Source of the DNA: Siphonodentalium dalli
Taxonomy: Eukaryota; Mollusca; Scaphopoda; Gadilida; Siphonodentaliidae
Assembly (NCBI GenBank): GCA_032622095.1
Contig: CP136064.1
Span: forward strand, 4,024,280-4,088,279
Reading direction: 5' to 3'
Length of the DNA stretch: 64,000 nucleotides
The position numbers and the translations under genes are program-made. The notes under the pieces are model-generated. The model did not search any database, was not told the origin of the DNA, and was given only the letters and a program-made list of their open reading frames with translations. Below are positions 11,268 through 22,484 of this stretch, in pieces (the first letter of the stretch is position 1; the number at the start of each line of letters is the position of its first letter).

Positions 11268-11752
11268 TGGATGGATTGCATTTGGAGGAAACATTGAGAC
11301 TGCAAGTTGGAGGACTAGATTTCATTCCATATTGTGTTCCCATCCTTGACAAAGTTCGGAAAACTTTTGAGAAATCTTTCGTTCATGAAATATAAAATCA
11401 AATTTCAAAAGAAGGGACACTCAATTGTGAAGGATGTAAAATAGATCATCCAAGTCAGACACGACATTTACTTTGTCTTTGGACACCACCAATACAATGG
11501 GCAGATATGTTCATTGATATAGCACTAATTAAATTGAACATTACCGAGTTATGGAACAATGGTATCCAGAAATAGAATCATTTACACCACAAGAGAAATT
11601 TGAGCCATTCAAACTTTTGAAAGATGTAAAGGAAGTTGTTCATGCAAACTGTAACCAATTTAATTCGGTTTTTGTTGACTTGTGGTGTGAAAAAGTAAAA
11701 AATTACTACGAAGATGAACACTACATGATGAAGGTGAAAAAAATGATCTAGA
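11268..11752 (+). pseudogene. Small Polinton-associated ORF, function unknown
   Basis: Starts with ATG 6 bases after the MCP stop. An N-terminal segment contains LQVGGLDFIPYCVP. After a TAA near 11393 follows a Cys/His cluster with CEGC and a HPSQTRH segment, and then, in another frame, MEQWYPEIESF to the stop at 11751. The spacing CxxC...HPSQxxH suggests a metal-binding fold. I recognise the type only as a small ORF that accompanies structural genes in Polinton-like elements. Confidence 0.5.
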
Positions 11753-12451
11753 CATTATTTTTTATTTTATATTTCTTTTTCTTCCGTAGCTGTATTTCTT
11801 CTGTTGTTGTGATTTGAGGGAGCTCCGCTCCGTGTTGTCCCAGTAGTGCTTCATCCGCTTCTCGTTGTTGTTGTTGTTGTTGTTGCTGTTTTTGTTGTCG
11901 TTGCTGGTATCTCAGGTTGTCAGCCTTGACCTCTGCCATCAATCTGTTGCCTTCTGCCTGAGTCTCCAGCGCACTTTTGACGACCTCTTCGATGGTACTG
12001 GTGGAGCTGGTGCTGTTGTTGCTGGTGGTGGAGATGGAGGACACCGGGCTGTGATGGTATTCCGGTGTCCAAGGTGGCAACGTGTATATCGCCACCCCGA
12101 AGTCAGCGGCAGGAACATCGGGGGTGGTGTCCGCGTCACTGTCTCCGCTGACCTCGGCGACGATAGCAGGGACAACCGGAAGATCAATGGCGTCCCCGCT
12201 TCTGGTGGTGATATCGTCGAGGGAGGCCAAGTGGGGGAAGCGGGGCGTCTCTCAGATAACCCCTGTCTCCACCTGGCCTTCCTGTCGGCGTCCTTGCGGC
12301 GATGCGACGGTGTCGTCTTCTTCTTAATCTTTTTCTTCATCTTCACTCCGTTTGTGGTGGTCTGGTCAGCCCCAGACCGGTGGATTCCGGTCGGTCCCAC
12401 CGAGTCGCGGCCGGCAGAGGGTTCTGCCGGAGCAACTCGGTACTTCAGCAT
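11748..12451 (-). CDS. GC-rich accessory ORF, paralogue of the ORF at 24145-25020
   Basis: Strikingly GC-rich compared with the surrounding AT-rich Polinton. Overlapping minus frames (12451-11939 and 12230-11748) share words with the ORF at 24145-25020: a basic RRKDADRKARW segment then LSERRP, followed by ADTTPDVPAADFGV and YHHSPVSSI. The C-terminus is Ser/Thr-rich with a Gln run, giving a (TTG)n tract near 11865-11890. The frame changes between the basic and Ser-rich parts, so the copy is probably broken. Its 3' boundary is marked by ATGATCTAGACATT, identical at the other copy. No known domain recognised; it looks largely disordered and basic, so nucleic-acid binding is only a guess. Confidence 0.55.
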
Positions 12452-12990
12452 ATACTAGACAAATCATCCTACTTCTGTTCATTGTATGGTGTGGTGTGTG
12501 CAAAAGATTAGTTACCACACGAGAAACCTCATCATGTAAAAGCATACATAGTAAATACACACACATCAGAAAAACCAGGAAAACACTGGGTTGCAATTTT
12601 CTTCAATGGAAACATTGCAACATATTTCGATTCCTTTGGGATACCAGTTATGGATAAATATATCAAATCATTTATTCAAAGAAATTCGAACGAATTTAAA
12701 ATAAACGTTGGGCGGTTTCAACATCACGGTACAAACGTGTGCGGTATCTACTGCATATTTGCTCTACATTTCTTGAAAAGCGGATATGGTATAAAAGTAT
12801 TAGTTGAAATGAATGTTGATGGTGATTACTTCACAAATGATAGAAAAGTATTTAATTGATTTCATAGAAACTATGAGCCCTAACGAAAAGAATCAGAAAC
12901 ATTACCCAAAACATGTATTTCACAAACTTGTAAGACTTACTCTGAATTTTATTATTGATGAAATGTATTCATTGCCAATTATTAATTGTA
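12452..12990 (+). pseudogene. Adenovirus-type cysteine protease (Polinton PRO)
   Basis: Catalytic-type motifs lie in order: KHWVAIFFNG (His, near 12588), YFDSFG (Asp, near 12636), then the QHHGTNVCGIYC box with Gln and nucleophile Cys near 12718-12750. These match the adenain/Polinton maturation protease, which processes capsid proteins. The N-terminal part reads GVVCAKD then a TAG where the family has Gln, then LP. A frameshift near 12850 moves the C-terminal part into another frame. The core triad region is uninterrupted. Its position 3' of the capsid genes confirms the Polinton origin. No polymerase, integrase or ATPase is seen, so the element is partial. Confidence 0.8.
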
Positions 12991-13660
12991 AATATGTTAA
13001 AATCATAATCAATTGTAAATATGTTGATTGTTAATTATTGATGAAATGTATTACCAAATGTAAAATATGTGCTTTGCATTACCAATTATTAATTGTAAAT
13101 ATGATAAATTCATGATCAGTTGTAAACGTGTTGATTCTTAATCAAAAATAAAAGTTATGTTGTTGAAAACTGTGTCTGTTTTTTAATGATCGTTTTCGGC
13201 AATGTCGATGAAGATCTTAATTCACCAAAAAGAAACACATTTGAATTGACGTTCGGGGAAAAATGTAGAAAAACACAATGCCGTCGTCAACGACGCCCGC
13301 GCGTTTTACATATACTAAATCCCATTTAGAGTATATCATTTCTCATCATTCGTCTTCCGGATCGCTTACGGGATGGTCGCATTTTATGCTGAACGCATTA
13401 AGCAGTGAACGATCCGTGAACATTTTTTGTTGCTGGGCTTGATTGGATTATGGAGTTAATCCCCAGCCAAGTCAAGCACATGCTGAGCGGACTGCCATCT
13501 GTCCTTTGTCTAGGCTGGAATGTGTATGCCTACAAGGACAGACTGGACGTGGTATTATGTTCATACCATTTCATAACCCGTTCATCAGTCCTAAGTGAGT
13601 TGTAGGGAAGGGTATCCTGCTCTTCCAGATCCTCCCGGGGTCCCCTCCCCAAATTCCTAA
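12991..13660. other. Spacer without recognised gene
   Basis: AT-rich end of the Polinton remnant with short repeated words (ATTAATTGTAAATATG) between about 12975 and 13110, then unassigned sequence. No Polinton terminal repeat identified. Confidence 0.4.
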
Positions 13661-13682
13661 TAAAGTATATCATTTATCCACG

Positions 13683-14078
13683 ATGGAATACGCTGCTACT
13701 GATCTTGGATCGTATGTGAGAGTCATCCGTGTATCGGCCCCAATGGACATAATGGTGTATAAGGCCCTTTCCTGGGCAGTGTATGGCACAGGTGAAAAGT
13801 TCTTTGAACTATTCACTCTTGTCTGTACAGCGTGGGCTTTCAACCATACACTGTTCAACGGATACAAGATAGAACACATCGAATGGCTTGGCACAACATA
13901 TGTCTTGCTCATGATAGCGGCAACCCTTCTACAGAGAAAGCTCAGGTTTTGGAGAGAAAAAGAAATACAGATTAGACGTATCTCCATTGAAGGATGTGAG
14001 TGTACCGAAAGGTATATTTTCATCTCTCATCGAGGGTACGCTTGTGTTTCGGGAGTTGGACTAAGAGGATGGATTTGA
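13683..14078 (+). other. Unassigned 131-codon reading frame
   Basis: ATG-initiated, with one hydrophobic stretch (GTTYVLLMIAATLLQ) followed by a basic segment. No family recognised. It ends about 50 bases before a histone-type stem-loop but does not read as a histone. It could be a chance frame over older sequence. Confidence 0.2.
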
Positions 14079-14125
14079 GTTCATAAAGACCCCTTATCCA
14101 CTTTTCTTGTGATCTGACATAAAAC

Positions 14126-14146
14126 GGCCCTTTTCAGGACCACCCA
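14126..14146 (+). promoter_or_regulatory. Histone mRNA-type 3' stem-loop with ACCCA flank
   Basis: GGCCCTTTTCAGGACC followed by ACCCA, preceded by AAAAC. This fits the metazoan replication-dependent histone 3' processing signal, a 6-bp stem with a 4-base loop, with one mismatched pair (C opposite A). No histone ORF is recognisable upstream. The sequence just before the TAA near 14066 has only faint resemblance to the end of H4. Probably a relic of a histone gene or pseudogene on the plus strand. Confidence 0.5.
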
Positions 14147-14241
14147 AAACCTGCTTTAAGATGGCTCTTGCGTGTACATTACACAGCGCTAGCGTCTTCG
14201 AAACTATTCGAAGACTTTCGCTTTTGTTCAAAATGCACTGG

Positions 14242-14375
14242 TAAAATAGCACAATTTACTAATGTATTTTTCTCGGTATTATTCTAAGTTCAGTGTGTCC
14301 AGGTGGACGCCCATCGCTTACCACAATGCCATTAGAATCCGAGAAAAAATACATTGGTAAATTATGCTCTTTTTT
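14242..14375. repeat. Inverted repeat (hairpin MITE-like), ~45-bp arms
   Basis: The left arm (14242-14287) contains AATGTATTTTTCTCGG and the right arm (14332-14375) contains CCGAGAAAAAATACATT. The arms pair over about 45 bp around a loop of about 45 bp. A second small hairpin with arms GTCTTCGAA/TTCGAAGAC lies just upstream near 14190-14211. Confidence 0.7.
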
Positions 14376-14469
14376 TGTCTATGAATAGAACACCGATTTT
14401 ACTCGGGAAAATTTTATAGTCCAAATTATTTATGCCTGTTGATTCCTGATTGATATCAACACAATGTAC

Positions 14470-17400
14470 TCACCTCTGCATTAGAATTTGCATGATTATC
14501 ACAATTATCATCTCTGTTAGAGAATTTACTATTACCTTTATCGGGAGAAGCACCTACATCTTTCTTACCAGCATGAGGTTGAATATGAACCTGACTTGAT
14601 TTCTTATAACATGGAAGCTTACCATCCTGACACTCATCAAGACCATAATGGACTTGACTTCCTAAGTCTACATTAATACTAGGGCTTATATCCCCAATTT
14701 CCTCTTCTTGGGAAGTGCGGTCGTCACCACTACACCACTAGGGGAGCCATTACCTGCCTCTACTCTAGAGCGCTGGTCGTCACCAGGTCCAAAGGAAGCA
14801 CTAAAGTCCACAGGACTCTTAGGTGAGTTTACTTTAGACTGTGGATAACTATAACTTACATATTCATCTTCTGAATATTCAGTACCTGGGTCATCGTTAA
14901 CCTCTACTTCCTTTTCAGATGATACTGGATTATCTTAATTATGTCTGTTACTTTTTCATCACCTGGGTTATCTTCCTCAACTTCCTTGAATGGCAAATAT
15001 CCTACTGGAAGAAGGTGGTTTCTGTGTAACGTCCGAACTTTCCTTGCTTCATTCTTCACCACAAATACAGGAATATCTGGCGTAGGTTGGTCTGTCACTT
15101 TGTAGACACATTCTTCAAAACGATCGGCAATTTTATGTCGTCCATCGAACGCCAGTGTTTTTACTAAAACAATATCACCAGGCAGCACCGTAGCTCCTCG
15201 TTCTTATTGTACTGCTTTCTCTGTCGCGTCTGGGCTTCCTTTACTGCTGCTGAAGCTGGACTATAGGAATAATCAAGCCTTGCTCGGCGGTCTTTTACAT
15301 AATCTAAAGTAGAAGAGTCTGAAACAGAAGAATCTAGCTTGTTCAACCCGAGAATCATGTCGATTGACAACCGTGGTTCTCTGCCTCACATGAGTGTGAA
15401 GAGAGCAAGCCCTGTGCTCTCGTGGCGAGTAAAGTTGTAAGAGTGTACAAGTGGAGCTATATACGACTTCCAGTCCCTCTTCTTTTCTGGATCCAAGGTC
15501 CCCCACATATCCATGAGTGTGCGATTAAAGCGTTCGCAAACACCATTCCCCATATAGGGTGAAAAGGGGTGGTATTGGACATAGATATATTGGCAAGCTT
15601 ACATAGTTGTTTGATGGTACTGCTCTCAAAGTTGGCACATTGGTCGGAATGCAAACCGAGTGGAAAGCCGTAGTGGACAATAAAGTTGCTGAAAAGAACC
15701 TCTGCAGTGGTATTCGCCGTCATGTTTCTGATTGGATTGGCTTGTGTATACTTGTTGATGTGGTCTGTTACTACTAGAACGTACTGATATCCACCTTTGG
15801 AAGTCTCGAGCGTTAAGTAGTCTATGCATACCATTTCCGATGGCTATGTGGTGGTAATGGATACTAGTGGTGCTCTTGTGTTCATATGTGACTTCCTCCG
15901 TAAACAGCGATGACAATTCTTTGTCCAATCTTCAATTGCTGAAGCTATACCTGGACAATAGAAACGTTCCTTAACAAGTGAAGCAGTACGGTCTTTACCT
16001 GGGTGGTCAACGTCATTGCGAAGTGCCTTGAGAACTATCTTGACGTGCGATGACGGTAATACTAGTTGTGAGTGGATCTCCCCACCCACACTGGTCTGCC
16101 GCATCAGCGTGCCTCTCTGAAACTTTAGTGTAGAGAAGTGACGAAAGAACGCTGAGTGCTCCTTAGTCATCGGTAATGTTTTCCGTACTGGGCGTACTCC
16201 TTTCATCCATGGGTACAAAACTTGGTCCTTTTCCTGAAGTCTTCTCCAATCTCTGGGTGTCATATCTTCGATTCTTCTCCCAATACACCCTCTATGATGT
16301 CCACAACATTAGCTGACAAACACATTGTCTCTACAAATGGTTGCTGAATTTGCACTGACTTGCAAATTGCTTTAATGGCTTCAATGTCAATATAAGAACT
16401 AGTAGAATTATCAGCATTGTCATAAATTGGTAGTCTAGACAAAATATCAGCATATATATTCTGTGAACCTGCTTGCAAACAATGTCAAAATCATAAGATG
16501 CTAAAGCTGCAAGCCATCTCTGTGAGGTATATATAAATAATCACTAAACTTATCTGTAACGGCCCACTTTAAACACAGAAATTCAAGTTTATGAGCTCCG
16601 TATCTTCTCTCTGCATTGGTGACACATCGACTGGCATATGCTATATACTCGTTTGTGGCCATCCAACTTCTGGTAAAGAATAGTACCAAGGCCTGAAAAA
16701 CTAGCATCGGTGTACAATTGGAATGGTTCTTTATAATCTGGGTAACCTAAAACTGGTGGGGTGTGGTTAGGCATCCCTTGAGCTTGTCAAAAGTTTTCTG
16801 CTGCTCTGAAGAGAACCCAAGAAACTTACGTAGATGTTGTGGGTTGGCAGGTGGTGGCCAATTAGCAATTTTGTCTGTCTTCTCTGGGTCTGCTGCAATA
16901 CCATCAGCTGAAACCAAATAACCAACATACACTACCTTTTCTATGCACAATTTGGTCTTTGAAGGATTGCATTTCAAATTGCATTCCCGCAATCGCCGGA
17001 AAAACCATCTCCAATCTATCCAAATGCGTCTGATGGTTCGGCGCAAAAATAATCAAATCATCTGCAAAGACTAGACCAACCTTGAGCTTGAGTCCATCAA
17101 GACATCTCTCCATCATACGCTGAAACGTTGCCATGGAATTGGACATACCTAGACTCATTCTTTCATACTGATAGAAACCCAATTGACCTGCTGTGAATGC
17201 TGTTCTCTCAATATGTGGCTCATGAATAGAAATTTGATAAAAACCTTTCGTAAGATCACAGGCAGAGTAATACTTGTTGCCAGAGAGAAGCTCCAATAGA
17301 TCTTCTGGTCTTGGTAGTGCATAACAGTCGTTAACTGTCCTCTTATTAAGCTCGCGGTAATCGATTAATATACGTAATTCACCGGTTTTTTTCTTGCAAA

Positions 17401-18406
17401 GCACCATATTGGAAGCGTACGGTTAATATGACCTGCTAATAATACTAGCCGCTAACATCTGATGTAGTTCATTTCTGACTTCATCGAGCATACCTGGTGG
17501 TATTCGTCTGTATTTTGCTTAAAATGTTTCTCATCTGAAATATCAATCCTATGTGTAACTCCTGAAACTCCAACGTCCATGCTTTGTTTAGAAAATATGT
17601 CAGAATATTTATTAACTAAGGATAAAGTCTCATCATACTGAGCATCAGTTAAAGCTGATCTGTCAATCTCCAATTTGCTAAGAAAATCATCAATATTTTC
17701 AGCAACATCTAAATTTTCACCATCTGTAATTGAAACAGGCTGTAATTACTGATCTAGGAGAAATGGTTACAGTCCTAGAAGAAAGATTAGAAAGCTTTAC
17801 TTCAACTGTTTTATCTTTACTACAATCATAAGGTACCATGTATGGTGCTATTTCAAGACAATTACTGTGATCTAAGTCTGAAATAGACTGCATAATTGCA
17901 CAAGTTGGGTTATAAGGTAACTTGTGGTCTACAAAACCTGTAACTGTAACTTCTGTGTTAGGATGAATTATGACGTTTCCTCTCTCGGCGCTCTTTACAA
18001 GTCCTAGTCTTAAATTATGCTTGCTCAGCTCCTTCTCTCTTACTGTAATGCATCTGAAAACTGTATACCATGGCATGCTAAGTCGAGCTACCTGCAAACA
18101 TTTAGGACCATTAATTTTCTTGCATTCATCCATAAGAAAATTTAACACATTAGTGCCTAATAAAATTGGAACATTACAATTATATTTACTGTCTGGAACT
18201 ACTAACAACAAACATGGTGTAGGATCTCCATCTATAAATGATGGAACATAAATATCAGCTTCTTTAAATCCTAAATATGGCAAGTTATTTCCGTCGGCAC
18301 ACTCAATATTCAAAATCTGATTAAATGCATTACTCTGAAGATGATTAAGGTGAGAATTGTAGAATTGTTGACTCACACAGCTAACAGTGGAACCTGCATC
18401 TAACAT
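14470..18406 (-). pseudogene. Ty3/Gypsy-like pol (PR-RT-RH-INT), multiply frameshifted
   Basis: Minus-strand order: retropepsin at 18406 (LDAGSTVSC; DAG in place of DTG); RT 17407-16904 (RILIDYRELNK, polymerase box FADDLIIF); RNase H 16774-16501 (LYTDAS, LEFLCLKW); integrase zinc domain about 16060-15880 (HPGKDRT, CHRCLRR, the expected first His reading Arg); core with CIDYL and LHSDQCANF. The catalytic Glu lies in a shifted frame (CERFNRT near 15540). A C-terminal domain (15188-14904, MLPGDIVLVK) is followed by an acidic tail reaching about 14470 in changing frames. At least five breaks; inactive. The domain order is that of Metaviridae-type retrotransposons. Confidence 0.88.
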
Positions 18407-18582
18407 CGCTTTAACATTAAAGTCTGAAAAAATTACTTCAACATCTGTAGAAGTTCCAAATAACCTGGTGCCTCACTGTAATTATCTTTCTGAACATTCC
18501 TGGAATAAACATTATTACCTGAAACATTATTTCCATTGTCAAATCCATTCTGTTCACCATCGACCTGTTGACAAACAGTTTC

Positions 18583-18765
18583 TCAGTTTCTACGTCTCCG
18601 TTGTCGGCGCCTAGGTCTGTAATAATATTTTTTTTTTTCATACTGAGCCTGCTCCTCCAACTCCGCTATTCTATTCAACTCCTCAACCTGGTCGGACAAT
18701 TCTTGAATCGTTTCACTCAACATCTGCATCGCACCATCTGAAATCTCTGTCTTAACTGAAGACAT
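18583..18765 (-). pseudogene. Coiled-coil/Arg-rich N-terminal ORF of the Gypsy element
   Basis: Sixty residues: a heptad-like acidic segment (LSETIQELSDQVEELNRI) followed by a Tyr/Arg-rich tail ending in repeated RRR. It lies immediately upstream of the protease on the same strand. No capsid domain or CCHC knuckle is seen. It may be the start of the pol polyprotein, broken by a frameshift at about 18583, or a stub of a lost Gag. Confidence 0.5.
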
Positions 18766-18769
18766 GACT

Positions 18770-20224
18770 ATAATTCACTACTAACAACCAGCGAATACTG
18801 AAATGTATTATGAAAACTGAAGTGCTGCGCTTATGAGTGCAGGAGTGATAAGTTCCGAAGAAGAAAATTCAAAGATGCAATAGGAATGGACAAATTGTGG
18901 GGGAAACAAATTGCAAAGCATAGACTGATAGAATAATATAGAAGTAGAGGTAGGAGACCAAAAATATAGAGTGTATGTAGAAAATAACGCTACTAAAAAT
19001 TGACTCACCAAAACAAAACATATTTAGCGAAGAATGAAAAATAATTTCACGAAGATTTAACTATGTTGACAAGCAACAAAAATTAACGGCTGACATAGAA
19101 AAAAGTCGGATATCCGAATTTCACTTTGTGTAAAACTCCTAACTCGATTTCAATTCAATTGTGACATCACAAAATATTTGCATGAAAACTTGGAAGTTCA
19201 TATTTGTGAAGGGTTATTAATTGTATACACTGCAGAACTGACACTGAAAGGGTGAAAATATTTGACAAGTATTTCAAAATGCTAGAAAAACTAAGTTATT
19301 TCACAATGAAAATTATATTTAAATGAACTGGCGATTTATACACTGATAAAGTTGAGTATAAGCAACTAGAAAATATTAACTAGAAAATAAATAAATGCAA
19401 ACTTACCAAATAGTTTGCAAGAGTTTAAGAAAACAATTTGCAAACCCGGAAGTAAAGCGGAAGTGCATGGGTTGCAACCTTGAGAAAGGTCACACACGTG
19501 TGTTTGTTTACAAAGTAACTACGGCTAATTTACTACTCAAAATGCAATTTTACAAACACACAATATTAAATTACTATTTCACTATAATAGCTGTAACAAA
19601 TACATTACTTTTTCAGAAACATGTGTTTGTGATTACCGATATGTTCACCAATTAGCAATATCAAAACTTTCACAACCACGTGGACTGGTCACAATTGTAA
19701 ACAATCTTGTTTACTTTTGCAAACAGCGCATTTCGGGTATGAAACTGAGATATGGCAAATCCCTTATTTGTATAAGGTATAAGCATTGACATTCTATGCG
19801 ACATAAACATATTTCAAGCATTAATACACAAATATTTCACTATTTTCACAAATCGACGAATTCCTTCACGCGAGCGACACGCTGTTGGCATTTCCACGGA
19901 AAGTATGCCAAAAGTACTCCGTCCGCGCAGTTGACAGCTTACTTACAGTTACTTATGAATGACGCACATCCTTTCCGGAATCCTTTTGGGATACACAGAG
20001 CATTATTTGAAGAGATATTTGAGATTACAAGACACAAATCTCAAGAATCGCACAGAATATTTCCGAAGTGAAACACTAGTACGCATGCGTGTTAGGCATT
20101 GGGCTTATTTCCACTTTCCTGACTCTGAATTTCGAGTTGAACACATCAAGTCGTCGGGAATTTCAAACAGAATCTCTGTATAAGTCATATACATGTAGAA
20201 TTTGGTAGTAATCAATCGTTAATA
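18770..20224. other. AT-rich leader of the Gypsy element, no Gag recognised
   Basis: About 1.45 kb between the primer-binding site and the first ORF, the size expected for gag, yet all frames are short and none shows capsid motifs. It is either a decayed gag or unrelated DNA. Confidence 0.5.
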
Positions 20225-20235
20225 GTTGGGCGCCA
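20225..20235 (-). promoter_or_regulatory. Primer-binding site of the Gypsy element
   Basis: The minus strand reads TGGCGCCCAAC, the usual PBS complementary to a tRNA 3' end in animal Ty3/Gypsy elements. It is oriented with the pol genes and lies next to the presumed 5' LTR. Confidence 0.75.
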
Positions 20236-20560
20236 TTATAATTCCCTTTAGTTTAGTAACTCGGGGCGGAATTATAAATATGTGGGTTCCTTGGTTGAGC
20301 CTGACTGATCCACAAATGTTAACATGTCAAAGGGAGAATAATAAAGAACTATCTCACCAATAGTGACCCATGAGATTTATTCAGCATCATCATCATCGTT
20401 AGCATGACATCAATATTGCATCAATGATGAACAACACCATGGCTTGGCCTCCATGGTCAGGACACAAATAGTATGACAGCAACTGCCTACCTATATCATA
20501 GCAGTACCGGTACTCCGATAACAATTAATCGTGTATGAAGACTCTGTAAGAACAGAATAA
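20236..20560 (-). mobile_element. Presumed 5' LTR of the Gypsy element (outer limit uncertain)
   Basis: Begins directly outside the PBS. In minus orientation it carries AATAAA (near 20372) and later TTTATT/TATAAT words. No matching 3' LTR is visible downstream of pol between 13000 and 14470, so the LTR limits cannot be set and the element seems to lack its 3' end. Confidence 0.4.
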
Positions 20561-21009
20561 CCTGCATAACGTCGGCTATATTCAAAGACCCCGTAAAACC
20601 ATCTTTCGCGCGAAAAGTGTTTTTCTCGGATTCGGAATCAACGTATCACAATACATCATATAAATTCTTGTCAGGACCGAAATCCAATCAGAAATAAGAG
20701 TTTTAGGCATGTGACCGAACCTCGTATTTTCATTGGACTTTTTTGACAGTTCAGAAAAGACGTAAAAATTATGCGAGGTTTCTGCGCAAGAACAGAAACG
20801 TCATACATTACGCGCCAAAAACTTGCATTATAGTCAAGGCGCGGATGGAGGAGGTATCGCAATAAAAACGGAATTATTGGGACTAGTGTTTTATTTTGGC
20901 AACATTATCACTGATTGCAAATCCCGTTTGTCGCACAGCAAAAAGTCGTAGTCAAAATAATAAGGATATCGGCCCTATTTCCAAGGTCATTTCTCCAAAT
21001 TTAACGACG
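20561..21009. other. Spacer, nothing recognised
   Basis: No convincing coding frame or repeat. A minus-strand frame at 20862-20671 has no family features. Confidence 0.4.
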
Positions 21010-21320
21010 TTTTTGCCGATATGTTCTGAATACACCGTGTGTTGATATGTTCTGAATGTAGTTGAATACACCGTGTGTTGATATGTTCTAAATACACCGT
21101 GTGTTGATATGTTATGAATACACCGTGTGCTGATATGTTCTGAGTGTAGTTGAATACACCGTGTGTTTATATGTTCTGAGTGTAGTTGAATAAACCGTGT
21201 GTTGATATGTATTGAACACACCGTGTATTGATATGTTCTGAGTGTAGTTGAATACACCGTGTGTTGATATGTTTTGAATGTAGTTACACCATTTGTTGAT
21301 ATGTTCTGAATGTAGTTGTC
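21010..21320. repeat. Minisatellite with ACACCGTGTGTTGATATGTT units
   Basis: About nine imperfect copies of a unit built from ACACCGTGTGTTGATATGTT and TCTGAATGTAGTTGAAT, with short (~20 bp) and long (~38 bp) forms alternating. It produces a repetitive minus-strand frame (21359-20952) that I do not consider a gene. Confidence 0.9.
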
Positions 21321-22160
21321 GATTTCTCTAAACTGTGATGACATGCCAAATCTTTTCATGACAATTCGAAGAAATGTTCCATTTCAACTATGTTTGAAAG
21401 AACACGAAACTATAGATCGGGTAGTATTACATACCATTAGAAAGACTAGTATCATGTGCAGCCAACTAATATATTGCGATCGCGCATTTATGGATAGTTC
21501 CCGAGTAATAGTCGGAATGCTAACCCTCACCCCACAAAGGATAAAAACTGGCAGGCACTGTCCATACGATATTTAACCTATCGAGTTCGCCAATATAGAG
21601 ACCGAGACATTCGTTGGAAAATATACAATTAGCTATTCAAATGTGTTCCAGTGCTATATACATCATTGTGTTATGGATATCTGAGTTTAACACTTGAAAT
21701 TTCGTGAATTACCATTACCAATACGCCCTCATTCTACGCGATTCGATCCAGGCCCCACACATAACATTTAAAGCTCGGAAAATTACTTGACCATCGTGCA
21801 TCTTTGATTAAACTTTACACAATATTTATTGTTGTTCGCTATGATGTCTTTTTAAACTGTTCGATATTAACACGAAACAAAAGTGGATATGTAGATACCA
21901 GACAAGATGGCGATGGACCAAGATGACCGCTATTTCCGAGGATATAGCTCATTCATTTCGATCTCATCTTAAGTTACAAATATGACATAAAACATGCAAT
22001 ACAACTTAATATTTCTGTTACAATGACGTATTGGTTTTTACATCCGAAGTGCACACGATGTGACAGATATACGTCTCGTATATCTGTCATTTCGTGTGAA
22101 ATTCGATTGTAAACAATAAAAAATGGCAATCAAAATCCTGGTGTAGTAAAATTGGGAAAT
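21321..22160. other. Spacer, nothing recognised
   Basis: No gene or repeat family that I can name. A short inverted pair ATATACGTCTCGTATATC lies near 22065-22090. Confidence 0.4.
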
Positions 22161-22164
22161 TTCG

Positions 22165-22260
22165 TTAAATTGGACGTTTCGGCACCTGGGGTTGCCGTTC
22201 GGCACCTGGACGTTTCGGCACCTGATTTTTCGGCACTTTGGACTTTTCGGGACTTGCTAA
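22165..22260. repeat. Left terminal region of the MULE element
   Basis: Three to four copies of GGACGTTTCGGCACCTGG-like units in tandem. The same word in reverse complement (GTGCCGAAACGTC) is repeated at 25475-25610, making a terminal inverted repeat built from short tandem repeats. Confidence 0.8.
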
Positions 22261-22484
22261 TTTTCAGACCAACGAAATTATGAGTGAAGACTAAATTTGG
22301 TTTCTTTATTCTTTATTTCAATAAAATATGATAAAACATGCAACATGGTAACACAAATAAACACTCGGTGGAACGAATGGCAACGATGGTGAACATATAC
22401 AGAGCACAAGTCATTCAATTCTACGGAAAGAATGCTGATCGGAATAGCACAACATGTTATGAACATGCATGTAGCACAATGTCT

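Noticed and set aside
11865-12657. Plus-strand frames over the GC-rich insert
   Set aside because: Shadows caused by high GC; the homology to the 24-25 kb ORF is on the minus strand.
20952-21359. 135-residue minus frame
   Set aside because: Translation of the ACACCGTGTGTTGATATG minisatellite.
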